64,000 nucleotides of DNA from Macrolepiota albuminosa. Taxonomy: Eukaryota > Basidiomycota > Agaricomycetes > Agaricales > Agaricaceae. Both the position numbers and the translations under genes were made by a program. The stretch lies in assembly GCA_027475525.1 (NCBI GenBank), contig JAMWFC010000086.1, positions 1-64,000 of the forward strand, in the 5' to 3' direction. Positions 36,520 to 47,953 of this stretch are shown piece after piece (positions within the stretch are counted from its first letter, which is position 1; every line of letters begins with the position of its first letter). The notes under the pieces were generated by a model. That model saw only the letters and a program-made list of their open reading frames with translations. It was not told the DNA's origin and did no database searches.

Positions 36520-37203
36520 GTTGGACTGTCCATACTGTGATATGAGATGGTCAATCAAAACTGTCTGTGATGTGGGAGGGGACTTTAATTCAGTGGGAGG
36601 CTTTCTTTCTCTTTGTTTAGTTATCTTTTTTTGGTCACTCTGCATCTTGTCTCTGAGTGGGGGTGTCAAAGGTTGAATTCAGCAAAAAGTGCATCACATT
36701 AGAATTACATAATTACAAGTTAGTTCTGAGGTCTACTTTAGTAGACCAAGGTTTTACTACCTGCTTTGGCACACATTGTGTCTCCAAAATTTGTGCCCCT
36801 TATGTGATCCCAGCCATTGCTGTGTCTCTTCCTCTACAGGCTATGTCCTTGATAATTGCTCCCTTTCAGCTATCTTTACCAGCTATTACTACTGGCTATT
36901 ACTATCATGTCCTCAAAATTTACTCTCTTTTAGCTATCTTTACCAGCTATTATGTTGCTCCTCTTTTCTGCTATCTCTGCTGATTAATTAATCAATTTTT
37001 TTATGTTAAAGGATTATACTTTTATTTTCTATATATCTATCTTTTAAGTTGTTCTTTTTCTGTATTGAGTGCATTATTGTTTTCTTCTTTTACCAAGTTG
37101 AGAGATTCTGTTTTTTTTTCTTCATATATATATATATGTTTTTTGAATAAGTATATATGTTTTTTTTTTCTTGAATATGTAATTTGTTTCATGTTGTTAA
37201 ATG

Positions 37204-37357
37204 CCTTGTTTATTATTGTAATTTATTACATCTAGTACCTAGAAAGAGGAGCATGCATGAAAATTGTACAATTATGTGAACCTTGTTTATTATTGTAATT
37301 TATTACATCTAGTACCTAGAAAGAGGAGCATGCATGAAAATTGTACAATTATGTGAA
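37204..37357. repeat. 77-bp exact tandem duplication
   Basis: Units begin CCTTGTTTATTATTGTAATT at 37204 and 37281, identical. Confidence 0.9.
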
Positions 37358-37618
37358 TTTTTTTTTTTGCTCTAGCAGTTATTATTCTGTTCTCTTTATT
37401 TATTTTCATCTTTGAAAATTAAACCACATTAGAGCATTTCTGCAGGGCATTTCAAATTTTTGTTACAACTCTCCAAATTTTTGTTAAGTCTCGGTTGCCA
37501 GGGTTTTCTTGGCTAAGCAAATTTTCATTATTGACCATCAAATTTAAGCTAAATATCAAAATATGTCAAAATATGGGTGCTGCAGAAATGCTCTATTGTC
37601 TTCGGTATTCATTGTGCT

Positions 37619-37730
37619 TATATAAGCTGATACTCCATCAACAGTTTATATAAGCTGTTGCTCCAGCAATGGTTTACATCAGCTGATACCCTATCAATAG
37701 TTTATGTAAGCTAATGCTCTAGCAGTAGTT
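37619..37730. repeat. 28-bp degenerate tandem repeat, four units
   Basis: Unit TATATAAGCTGATACTCCAT plus eight bases, repeated four times with 3-7 differences per unit. No gene context; looks like a minisatellite. Confidence 0.6.
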
Positions 37731-38386
37731 TATATATTGCTTTTGTAATAGTTTATTGTTTGATTAATCTGTTCTGAAATTGCATTTTGACATATTGATT
37801 GAGTTTATAAATTTGCTTTCTTTTAGCATTTTATACCTAGTTGTCAATCTGCTATGATGCTAAGCATCATTGAATAAAAATTGTACATGAGAGTTGTCAA
37901 TCTATAACTTCTTCTATTTATGCATATTTAAAGAGTCAACTGTTATGATTTTAGTCTCTTATCTACATTAACTGATACACTTAATATATTGAAATAAATA
38001 ATTAGAGAGCTATTAGAAACTGAGAAACTTTAATTAATCATCTTGGATATAAATTATATCTTTGACTTCGCCGCTTGCTCATTTCAACAATTGTTAATAC
38101 AATATACTACGGTTAACGTAACAAGATTATAGCTTTGTGAGTTTGTATTGTTTATATTTTATTGACGTTTGGGCAAGACACCTCGCTGGTGCTCCGAACC
38201 CTCATGACTGGTAGCAAGATTTGAAAGTTTAACGTCCTGGATAGCAAATGCGTTAGCCACGATTCCCCACTTGAACTTAGGAGGCTACGACGCAACGCTC
38301 AGATACAGGACTGGATTCCCATCAAAATCCTAGCATGACCCCTTGTGCGGACTGAGGTAAATGCTTTACTCACCAAGATTTACTTT

Positions 38387-39868
38387 TCATTTTCTGAACG
38401 CAAGCGTCAATCTCAAGAAAGATTCATGTAAGGTGGGTACAGCTTGCAAATAGGGAGCAAGAATTTGCTCATGTTTGGATAGGTATCCGTAAAAAGCATC
38501 GCTGGACCAGCGACCTATAGCCTTCATGGCTTTGAAGGGTACTCCTCTTAGCAGGTATTCTAGTGTGGCACCGATGTGAATCCCATGACCTTGTAGCGGC
38601 TCCAGGTTTGCTGCTTTAGCTGCCTTGGTAAGTACTTCGAGGAATTTCTTTTTCGTCAGAGGTACTGATTTCCCTTTCTTGTTCTTATAAGCGAACAGTG
38701 GACCGTTTGGAGCAGGGTTGTTTATATTCAGGTGTTTCTCTAAAGCGTCTTTTGGGTCTGATGAGTCACTCTGTGCTCCCCATGACACTGTTTCTCCGTG
38801 TACTGCGGTTTTGGTCCTTGGGAGGAAGAATGATGTGGTCTGAAGGCCAGACCGGTCAGTGGATAATGATATGTCACTCGGTTTCACGTGGATGAGGGGG
38901 TTGAATGCAGATAAAGTGGGGATGGTAAACTCCCCTAACCAAGCTGCGCTGTAAAAGCAAGTTGTAGTGCATGCAAAGATAGCTATGTTGAGTGGTTCTG
39001 GGTGTGGGGAGTCAATGCTAAGTTGATCGTGTATTGTTTTCAGGAACTTGACTATGCAGGGACGTCTCTTTTTCTTTTTGGAGGAAGCAGGAGCTAATCT
39101 CTCTGCCGCTCTTAAGAGGGTATGCATGTGAGTGTCATCTATTTCCCAGCTCATGCTATGTAACAGGTGCCATGCCCTGAACCCGGCCAGAAAATTCTCA
39201 ATTGCAGCTTTGGAGTAAGCCCCTGCTGAGGCTGCCACGAAGGCTTCAAGTATTTCTGGTGTGGCGGGAGCGCATTGTGCTTCTGGTATATTCCTGAAGT
39301 CACAGAATACGTGGAAAAGTAATAGCCCTGTGCCATAGGTCTCCTTGGTAGAGTCAGCCCAAGCGGTGTTCATGACTGCGAAGACTCTGGCAAGATCCTC
39401 TTCAGACAGAGTACTGGGGGAAGATGAATCTGTTGAAACGTCGAGTGACTGTGCCGGTCTCCACAGGTGGAGCCTTTCCCTGGCCATGACATGAGGGCAT
39501 AGCGGGGACCACGCTGGAGTTAAACCTGCAGGATATGGCATTGGTTTCCTTCTTTTCTCTCTGTGTTCAGAGTTGTGGAAGTTGATGGTGGGGCTATGGT
39601 TTTCTCCAGGATTTGGCATAGGTAAGCCACTCATTGGTTTGACATTGGATAGCCTCATCTTGACGTTTGAGCATTGACTCATTCTGCTCCGTGCTTCTGC
39701 TAGCAGCCTTTTTTCGCTTTCTTCTGCACTCCAGCTCAACTGTGAGACTTGATTCATCGATGTTGACGATGTATTTAGCAATTTTGTGAGGGATGGGTAC
39801 GGCTGGCAGTAGCGGTTTTTGAGATGGAAACTCTCCTCTGGAGGGTCAATCTGCGGGATTGCACTCAC
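38387..39868 (-). pseudogene. Tyrosine recombinase of the DIRS-like element, catalytic Arg residues changed
   Basis: 493-codon open frame. The phage-integrase-like catalytic region is in the second half. The family I recall has ARLGEF for the first catalytic Arg and GHGIRIG for the second; here they read AWLGEFTI and GHGIHIGATLEYLL. Both fit CpG transitions (CGG to TGG, CGC to CAC). The later GRWSSDAFYGYLSKH with the candidate Tyr is kept. The N-terminal ~110 codons overlap, in another frame, the end of RNase H (PSRGEFPSQKPLLPA), so the true start is probably further in. The frame is open, yet it is predicted inactive for recombination. In the life cycle it would integrate circular cDNA. Confidence 0.68.
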
Positions 39869-39938
39869 TCAGAATGTATCTGGTGCATACGGCGATGTTG
39901 TATTGCTCGCAAGTTTTGTGGACGAGTTTGAAAATCTC

Positions 39939-40206
39939 TGTAACAGATTATACTTAGTTAATTAATTAATATACACTTATATTAGTTAATTATTATTACT
40001 CTACATACATGCTGGCTGCCTTACATAAGGCAGCCAATTTTACTGTCATACTCGTAGTACTAGAATCGAATATCGATCTGGTTCTGTTGGTGTGACCGTA
40101 AGGCTAACCGCCAATTTTACTGTCATACTCGTAGTACTAGAATCGAATATCGATCTGGTTCTGTTGGTGTGACCGTAAGGCTAACCTTATACTTGACTTT
40201 GTTTCA
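39939..40206 (+). repeat. Left LTR of the young Ty3 element
   Basis: 268 bp as given, 191 bp after removing one unit of a 77-bp duplication. It contains the palindrome GGCTGCCTTACATAAGGCAGCC (about 40013-40034). Confidence 0.88.
40034..40187. repeat. 77-bp exact tandem duplication (left LTR)
   Basis: Units begin CCAATTTTACTGTCATACTC at 40034 and 40111. The right LTR has the segment once. Confidence 0.92.
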
Positions 40207-40356
40207 CTTTTTTGAACCTTTTGGGTTCAATTCTGATACTACGGACAAAGACTACGGGTCTAGACTGATAGCCTAGACTGTGATTGCATCGAACAGTGTA
40301 TCAACTTCTTTGACGCACGCTTCCGGGTAAAACGAGACGTAGCAACACTTGATTGG

Positions 40357-43300
40357 ATGGAGACCAATCAATCTACTGAACCGACACGCGATGGTGAGAC
40401 CATCGACCAGTCGTTGGCATATCCTCAATCTGCGGTGACTGACCCGGGTCGTCCCGGGTCAGAATATACAGAGGCCGAGCCTTCCCGGCAGCCTCAGGGA
40501 ATGCCAGGAGGGACGCAATGGAGTGAAGTGCGGCCAACAGCTGCGCCAAGCGGTGCAGCGAGACCAGGGGCAAGTGTGGAAGACCTGGAACAGCAGTTCG
40601 GCAGGGATCATGAATCTTCCATGCAGACTGGGAGGTCAGGGCGGCAATCCCAGAGCAGGAGTAGTGCTCAGGGACCTATCGAAGGTCGCAGACCTTCATG
40701 CAGACTGGGAGGTCAGGGCAGCAATCCCAGAGCAGGAGTAGTGCTCAGGGACCTATCGAAGGTCGCAGACCTTTGTTGTACTTTCTGGGGAAGATGCCGA
40801 GGCAAGAGGCGGGCAGTTGGAGAGTTCCAACTGAATCCACTCCCATGACGCAACGTCAGCAGGGAGCCGGAGTGCCGCAGGAAACGACAATTCCTGAGCA
40901 AAGAACGCCGGCAGTACATTGGGAAGATGAAACGTCTGACGACGAAGAGAGTGGACGGAGTGAGTCCACCCTTCAGGTTCAGTGTGCTATGCTATGGAAG
41001 AGATACCCTAGCATTACAAAGGATACCACGCGTGCTCGACTAGGACTGTATGTACTGAAGCACATACGGTTGATACAGGCTAGAGGTGAAAATGTACCTC
41101 AATTGAATACTGTTGAATACATTACATTGTACGTTCAGATTCTTGAGCTGGAAGCCCAAGCATATATGTATCGCAAGGCTAATCGAGGATCAGCTGCCTC
41201 GACTCCAGAGGGGGCAAACTTGATTCCGAATATACCCCCAGTGGCAAAGCCAGAGTTGTCTCCCCATCTGGAAGAGGCAATGAGCAATATATATGCGCCC
41301 CAGCAAGCAGGAGAGTCTGATGAGCAGTTCGCTGCCAGGTTCGCTGCAGCACAAAGACAGAATGTATTCAGAGGTCAGCGAAGGAGACCTCTGTCGACAA
41401 CTGAATCGGTGTCTACCATACCTGTGGTAGATAGCAACCTACACGAAGCGGGGGAGCCAAGGCACCCTCACACAAAACAGGAATCAGTGGAGAATGTTCC
41501 ACTGACAAATCAAGTGCTGTTGGCTGATAAGTTTGCGGAGAGAGTAGCTTATCAGCGCATGCGGAACCAAGACCTGAAGCGCCAGGGGCACTCCTGGATA
41601 GACGACCAGGGAATTGTATTCGATGGGATAACGCCCATCGACGAGATGAGAAGGCAATATGTCCAACGGACACGACAGCCTGACACCAGGAGAGGGGACC
41701 CGCCCACGGCGGATCCGAGCCGAGGCCCTGGAAAGCAGGTGATAGAAGAGCTAGGGGGACAGGAGAGCCCCCTGCATTGGAAGGGTGCAGAGAAAGTGCA
41801 CTACACAGGTCACCGACCTGTACGTGCATTTTCCGTGGTACCTCCAGCGGAAGGTAGAAATAAAACGCCTGGAATAACTGAGGCGACAAAGGTGTATACT
41901 GAGAATATGCACCAGCGCCTCAGTAGTATAATTGACGATGCAGTAGGCGTAGCATTACGCCTGCCCAAAGGTATCAAACCGCGTAAGGCGGAGTCAAAAC
42001 ACATCCAACCGTACAGAGGGGAGTCCAAGTTTAGCGACTTGGAAAATTGGACGATGGATGTGTGCAACCATCTGGCAGCATGCCAGTATGGGGGGGATCG
42101 TCTGGATCGAGAACGTGTGTTCATGCTCCCGGAGTTCCTGGACGGACCAGCCAAAGCCTGGTTCCGTCATCATGTCTTGCACTACAATCGTGCACGACAG
42201 CAATGGACGTTCAAGGATGTAATCCTTGAATTATATAACCGGTTCGTGAGTGCATCCACCATGCAGGATGCTCGGGAGGCGTTCATTGCAACCTCCTACA
42301 CCGAACGATTAGGTGTTCAAGGTTTCTATGATACCTTGATAGACCACGCACAGAATATGTCTATTTACCCAGATAACTGGGTAATGATTGATACCTTCCT
42401 GCGGGGGATACCTGACGCAATGAGAGAGTCCCTCATTTGTGATGACGGACTATCGCCCGAAGTAAATACCGTCGAGGAATTTGTAGCGCATGCATTGCGC
42501 TACGAGCAAGCCCACAAAATAGCGCGACACTTTGGGCTACATAGCTCAAAGGTTCGATCGGTAAACAAGGCCGAGCCTCGGAAGGTAGGCACCTTCTGGG
42601 CTTGTCGAAAGGAGATGGTGGGCAATACAAACCCGAGGTTCGTGGTAAGAGCAGCACCTCGGCAAGACCGACGCTTCTGGAGCGACCGGCCGGGGGACCG
42701 TAGGGATGCACCGGCACAGGATGCTCAGAGAGGTCCGCACCGAGAGGGTGCTCAACCGCATCAGGCTGCTGGTGAGGCTAAATTGCCGACACCGAATGGG
42801 CCACCGAAGTATGAAGCAGCTCGCCCTTTCGTGGCGAGTAAGTGCTTCAAATGTGGTCGGCCTGGGCATTTTGCGAATGCATGCCCAGTGGGTGGTGGAA
42901 AGCCTATGGGTAAGCCACGTGCCTATGTACGGGCGGCGCACACTGCTATCCCGGATGCTGAAGGGATAGACTCCGGGAATGAACCTGATATGGAAGACGA
43001 TGAGGTGGAGAACCTCATACCTGATGCACCAGAGGATGAAAACGCCTCTGTGGTAGAGGAGTTGTCGGATGATGAATACGTGGAGGTTGACGTATACGAC
43101 AACGATTATTACGCCCGGGAGTCAGACTCAGAGTTCATGGGAGCTCTGACGGACTACCCGGTCAGCGCATTAGACCGTCCCGTTGGAGCAGCCAATGTTA
43201 AGGTGTATAAGGTACACCTTCGCAAGGCTCCAGAGAAGCTGGTGAGACCGGTGTTGAAGCGCGAGGATAAGGAGTGCCTGGCGTCGTACGTTGAGGTGAA

Positions 43301-43709
43301 TGGCCACAAGGCGTGGACATTGTGGGATTCAGGTAGTACAACTACTGGGGTGACACCCCAGTTTTGCCAAGTGCACGATATTTCTGTCAGTGAGTTGAAG
43401 GAGCCACTACTCCTTCAATTGGGTACTGTGGGCAGCCGAGCTGCGGTACAGTTTGGTACGCAGGCGAGTATCGTCTGTGCGAAATCAAGGACGAGGGAGT
43501 ACCTTGATGTGGCGAACTTTGATCGTTACGACATGATTATAGGCACGCCGTATATGAGGAAGCACAACGTTCTGCTGAACTTCAAGAAGAATGAGATAGT
43601 GGTGGATGGCACCACTATCCCTGCAGTGCGAGTGACCATAGATGATGGAGATGGACGTCTCCATCGACACCGCGCCACAGAGAAGAAGGTGCTAGTCAGG
43701 CGACACTGA
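40357..43709 (+). CDS. Ty3 Gag-protease polyprotein
   Basis: Starts at ATG 40357. A 77-bp duplication at 40621-40774 breaks the frame; without one unit it is open from 40357 to TGA 43707-43709 (about 1091 codons). N-terminal Gln/Gly-rich stretch, capsid region around WTMDVCNHLAACQYGGDR (about 42048-42105), CCHC zinc knuckle CFKCGRPGHFANACP (42843-42890) for RNA binding, an acidic linker (DMEDDEVENL), and an aspartic protease with WDSGSTTTGV (active Asp codon 43326-43328). It would form the particle and process the polyprotein. The stop is followed directly by CTA, and the frame stays open into Pol. No close host gene is implied. Confidence 0.85.
40621..40774. repeat. 77-bp exact tandem duplication (gag)
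   Basis: Units begin ATGCAGACTGGGAGGTCAGG at 40621 and 40698, with one difference in the body (GCGGC against GCAGC). Dropping one unit joins the gag frame (40357 and 40698 frames coincide). Confidence 0.88.
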
Positions 43710-43712
43710 CTA
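43707..43712 (+). promoter_or_regulatory. Candidate stop-codon readthrough site (UGA CUA)
   Basis: TGA ends gag-protease and is followed by CTA. The downstream frame is the Pol frame and stays open. UGA-CUA is a known readthrough context. The old copy keeps CAC TGA CTA GAC at 27698-27709. Readthrough is inferred, not shown. Confidence 0.5.
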
Positions 43713-46700
43713 GACGGAGGCAAGAAAGCGCCTACGGTTGAGGATGGAGAGGATGAAGAGCAAGCTCGTGTGAGCTTGCCCATGGATAGTCCGGCGGTGT
43801 TGATGCTGGAAAGCGAAGCTGTAGAGTACGAACGTACTCTGAAGAGGGGGGAGAGCCCCGAGATGAAGGAGATGAAGTGTGAAAAGCAGAGTAAGTCTGA
43901 GGACAAGCGGCCTCAGCATGCGGCAAGCACAGAGTGCCAACCGACGTCGTCGCGAGTGAAGGTTGAGGACTTGGTAACAGATGACGACGATCAAGGACTG
44001 TTGGAGGATGAGGCGTCCTCCACACATACGAATCGGTCAATCTGGGATCGACCAGTACCTCATCCCACATTTGAATGGGCATTTGATCCACGAATGCCTG
44101 CTGAGTGGAATGACCTAGTGGCGTCGATGTATGCGTGGAATGGACCACAATGGACGTCGAAGGAGGAGTCGTATCTGCTGAGTGGAATGACCTAGTGGCG
44201 TCGATGTATGCGTGGAATGGACCACAATGGACGTCGAAGGAGGAGTCGTATTGTCAGGCTAGTGACGACGAGATATCGTTGCCGAGTGAGGTGTTCTTCG
44301 ACGGACTATCTGTGACGTCGCGGAGAAGTAAGAGGGAAGTACCTGTGCAACTGCACACGCCGGATGACAGCGAGCTGAGGATTACTGCCCTCAGAGAGAA
44401 GTATGGCCATCCAGCCGTACAAGCAAAGCTGTCCGGGCGCCCAGGCAAGGATGTGGACCGGAAGGGCAAAGGTAAAACCAGTGGTTTTACAAAGGAGGAC
44501 ATTCCGGACCTACGATTGCAGTGGCAGCAGGAATTTGCGGATATTCTGAACGGAACCAAGGAGGAGTTACCTCCTTGGCGAGAGGTCAACCATGAAATCA
44601 ACCTTATTGATGAGAATAAGGTGTATAAATATCATTTGCCTCGATGTCCAATGGCGCTGCAGCAGCAGCTCCGAGACAAGACCAATCGGTACCTGAGAGC
44701 CCACTGGTGGGAGGCTCAACCAGCCTCCCAAGCTGCTCCGCTATTGTGCATTCCGAAGAAAGATGGTACATTAAGGACGGCGTTGGATGCACGCCAACGC
44801 AATGACAACACCGTGAAGGACGTGACGCCACTTCCGGATCAGGAAGTGATTCGAGAAGATGTGGCGAGAGCAAAGTTCAGGTTGAAAATTGACCTGACGG
44901 ATGCGTATGAGCAAGTGAGAATTCACTTGTCTGATATCCCAAAGACAGTGTTCTCGTCAATCACGGGAACATATGTGAGCAACATTATGCAGATAGGAGA
45001 TTGCAATGCTCCTGCGACATTTCAGAGGTTGATGACCTCCATCTTCCAGGATGTTATCGGGAGGTTCATCCATATCTATTTGGACGACATATTCATATAC
45101 TCCGATTCAATCGAAGAACACGAAGAGCATCTTCGTGTCATTTTCGAGCGACTGAGGTCTAACTTGCTATACCTCAAGTGGAAGAAATGCAAACTATATG
45201 CCGAGACAGTGGATTGCCTCGGACACAAGATTGATAGTCAGGGTATTCACCCTGACCAGGACAAAATCGATCGCATACGCGAATGGCGTGTGCCTCGTAA
45301 CTATAATGATGTGCAGAGATTCGTGGGACTAGTGAACTATATCGGCAATTGTCTGCCTGATATAACAGCATATACTGGACCGTTGATGTCTATTACTCAG
45401 AATGGTGCTCCATTTATATGGAGACCTATACATCAACGATGTTTTGAGATGATCAAGAGGATCTGCTCAAAGACACCAGTCATTCGTCCCATAGATCCCC
45501 GACGTGATGAGCCGATTTGGCTCATCTGTGATGCCTCAAAGACCGGAGTAGGTGCAATGTATGGCCAGGGAAGTTCCTGGCAGAATTGTCGACCAGCTGG
45601 GTTCATGTCGAGGAAGTTCACCTCGGCCCAACAGAATTATGCAGTCCATGAGCTTGAAACGCTGGCGATACTTGAGGCGCTACTTAAGTGGGAAGATAAA
45701 TTGATGGGATATAAGATCCACATCATTACCGACCATAAAGCACTTGAGTTCTTCAAGACTCAAGCAACGTTGTCCCCCCGGCAACGCCGGTGGATTGACT
45801 ATATGTCTCGCTACAACTTTGACATCACATATGTCAAAGGCGAACTGAACAAGGTGGCGGACTGTCTCTCAAGGTACTTCGAGAGCGATAGAGCAGGCGA
45901 ACACCATGATACGCATGAGTATGTCGATGCGGACATTCGTATTGATCCTCATGGCGATGATCTTCCGTATCATCGCTACAGAGAGGTGAAGGAGCATGTG
46001 GTCGAGCTTCGGGCTATGCAAGCTACCGAACTGCGACGCAGTCGACGACTGCAAGAGCGGCAAGAGGGCCGCGACATAGAGGCTGAGCAACTGGAGCAGG
46101 CCCAGCAAAAGGAGGCGACAAGGCCACACCAAAGTGAGACTGGAAGCAGTCGTGGACCGGATAGCCACGACATGACGCTCGCTGACGCGTTATCGCCTAC
46201 AGGAGAGTATCGTAACCCTCCTGTCCCTCAAACCGATGAGTACCTCCAGAAGGTGATGAGGGGCTATAGACGCGATGCGTTCTACACGGAAATCCGGCAG
46301 AACGCAGACGCCCATCCACGCTTCAGCGTGGATGAGAACGGACTAGTCCGGATAACGAATGTTCGAGGACACGACGTGGTGTGCTTACCACGCGACCGAG
46401 CACTGCTCACTAAGGTTGTCACTCAAGCTCATGAGGTTGTTGGTCACTTTGGAACCAACAAAACACTAGAATACCTGAGGCAGTGGTACTGGTGGCCTCA
46501 GATGCAGAAAGAAGTGATGCAGTTCTGCCAGACCTGCGAGGCCTGCCAGCGGTCGAAGACCAGCAATAGGAAGCCAGCAGGGAAGTTGCATTCCCTGCCC
46601 ATCCTGACGAAGCCGTGGGACTCCATTGGAATGGACTTTGTTGGTCCATTCCCCGAGTCCAAAGGGTATAACTACCTTTGGGTGGTCATTTGCCGAATGA

Positions 46701-47722
46701 CGAGTATGGTACATTTGATACCAGTGCACACAACCATTACGGCGTCCGCGTTATCCTGGATCTACTTGAAGGAGATTGTAAGGCTACATGGCCTTCCAAG
46801 TTCGATTGTGAGCGATTGAGACACCAAGTTTACATCTCACTGGTGGCGAGAACTTCACAAGCTCCTGGGAGCTAAACTACTCATGTCTACTTCGTTTCAT
46901 CCGCAGACGGATGGACAGACAGAGCGAGCGAATAGAAGTATTGCCCAGATCTTTCGTACGGTGGTCCGACCGGACCAACGCGACTGGGTGGATAGAATAC
47001 CGCTAACTAAGTTCGCGATCAACGCGAGCGTGTCTGAGACCACGAAATATGCACCGTTCGAGCTCAATGGAGGGTACATGCCCTCCATGCTGCGCGAACT
47101 AAAGGCAGACGGAGCCGTTCACAAAGGGGTAAAGGACTTTGCACAGCAAGCATTGGCGAATCTAGCCAATGCACACGATGCAATCATTGCCGCGCGTGTT
47201 GTACAGGCACGACATGCAAATGATAGGCGAAGTGAGGAACCAGAACTAACGCCCGGGACGTTAGTGTACCTGTCGACGGAGAACTTGAATCTCCTGAAAG
47301 GAAGAGCGAGAAAGCTGTGTCCAAAGTTCATTGGACCATACAGAGTCTTGGTCGCGGAACCAAGCACGTTGAACTATGTCCTGGAGCTGCCTGCAGCTCT
47401 GCAAGCACGTCGGATTGTGCCTAAGTTCCACGTATCATTACTTAGGCGGTATAATGCAAACGATGATGCTATGTTCCCTAATCGGGTGACTCCCGAGCCA
47501 TATGATTTCGGTGCCAGTGACAAACAAGAATGGTTCGTCGAGGACATCCTGGGCCATCGGTGGCAGGAAGGAACGCACCTCGAATTCGAGGTGTGGTGGA
47601 GTGCAGGTGATACGACATGGGAGTCGTACCACACATGTGCCAAGTTGGCAGCATTGGATCGGTACTTAGAACTGCAGGGCGTGAAGCGCCCAAATCAGCT
47701 TGCTAAGCGCTCACGTGCTTAG
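43710..47722 (+). pseudogene. Ty3 Pol: RT, RNase H, integrase, chromodomain (one nonsense codon)
   Basis: Same frame as gag-protease once a 77-bp duplication (44101-44254) is reduced. RT: KKDGTLRTALDARQRNDNTV (about 44755) and YLDDIFIYSD (active-site Asp codons 45083-45088). RNase H: CDASKTGVGAMYGQG (about 45527), THE-type DHKALEFF (about 45730). Integrase: H-H-C-C zinc finger ending CQTCEACQ (about 46525), then GMDFVGPFPESKGY and SIVSD, with HPQTDGQTERAN carrying the third acidic residue (about 46902). The C-terminus EWFVEDILGHRW...WWSAGDTTWESY is a chromodomain, expected to target histone-marked chromatin. TGA at 46817-46819 replaces an Arg codon (the old copy has AGA there), so this copy's integrase is cut. 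Confidence 0.88.
44101..44254. repeat. 77-bp exact tandem duplication (Pol start)
   Basis: Units begin CTGAGTGGAATGACCTAGTG at 44101 and 44178. Removing one joins the frames on either side (43770 and 44135 phases). Confidence 0.92.
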
Positions 47723-47953
47723 ATTGATGGCAGTGATAAGATGAAGGCCAGATCAGTCGGATCTCGGATCGACCGAGTATCTGATCCTGATCGGATCACA
47801 AGTTGTCCAGATAGATAAGATGGAAGTTGATCTATCTGATGAGATAACGCGGATCATGATGCGGAGGAGAGGGTCGGATCAGGTTATGTAACCTGATGAT
47901 GGGGAATTTAATGTGTTTTTTCCCACCGACACGTCGACGTTTTTTGTGATACC
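47723..47953. other. Pol-ORF3 spacer
   Basis: About 230 bp rich in GATCnGATC-like words (GGATCGACC, CTGATCCTGATCGGATC), ending in a T-run and ATACCATG. Could hold a promoter or splice acceptor for ORF3; no direct evidence. Confidence 0.35.

Larger units (their letters stand above)
36520..38386. other. AT-rich non-coding region
   Basis: No gene. It holds a 77-bp duplication (37204), a 28-bp repeat array (37619) and low-complexity T and AT runs. The last 220 bp (from about 38160) are GC-richer and may be the 3' end of the DIRS-like element. Confidence 0.4.

Noticed and set aside
37100..37160. AT and T runs as a possible origin or regulatory element
   Set aside because: Simple low-complexity DNA in an AT-rich region with no supporting context.
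38160..38390. tRNA-like or snRNA-like segment after the DIRS recombinase
   Set aside because: GGTTCG-type words and GC-rich stems are present, but I could not fold a cloverleaf or find snRNA boxes.
44101..44254. Biological frameshift between Gag-protease and Pol
   Set aside because: The frame change coincides exactly with a 77-bp duplication that also occurs at unrelated loci. The frame is continuous without it.
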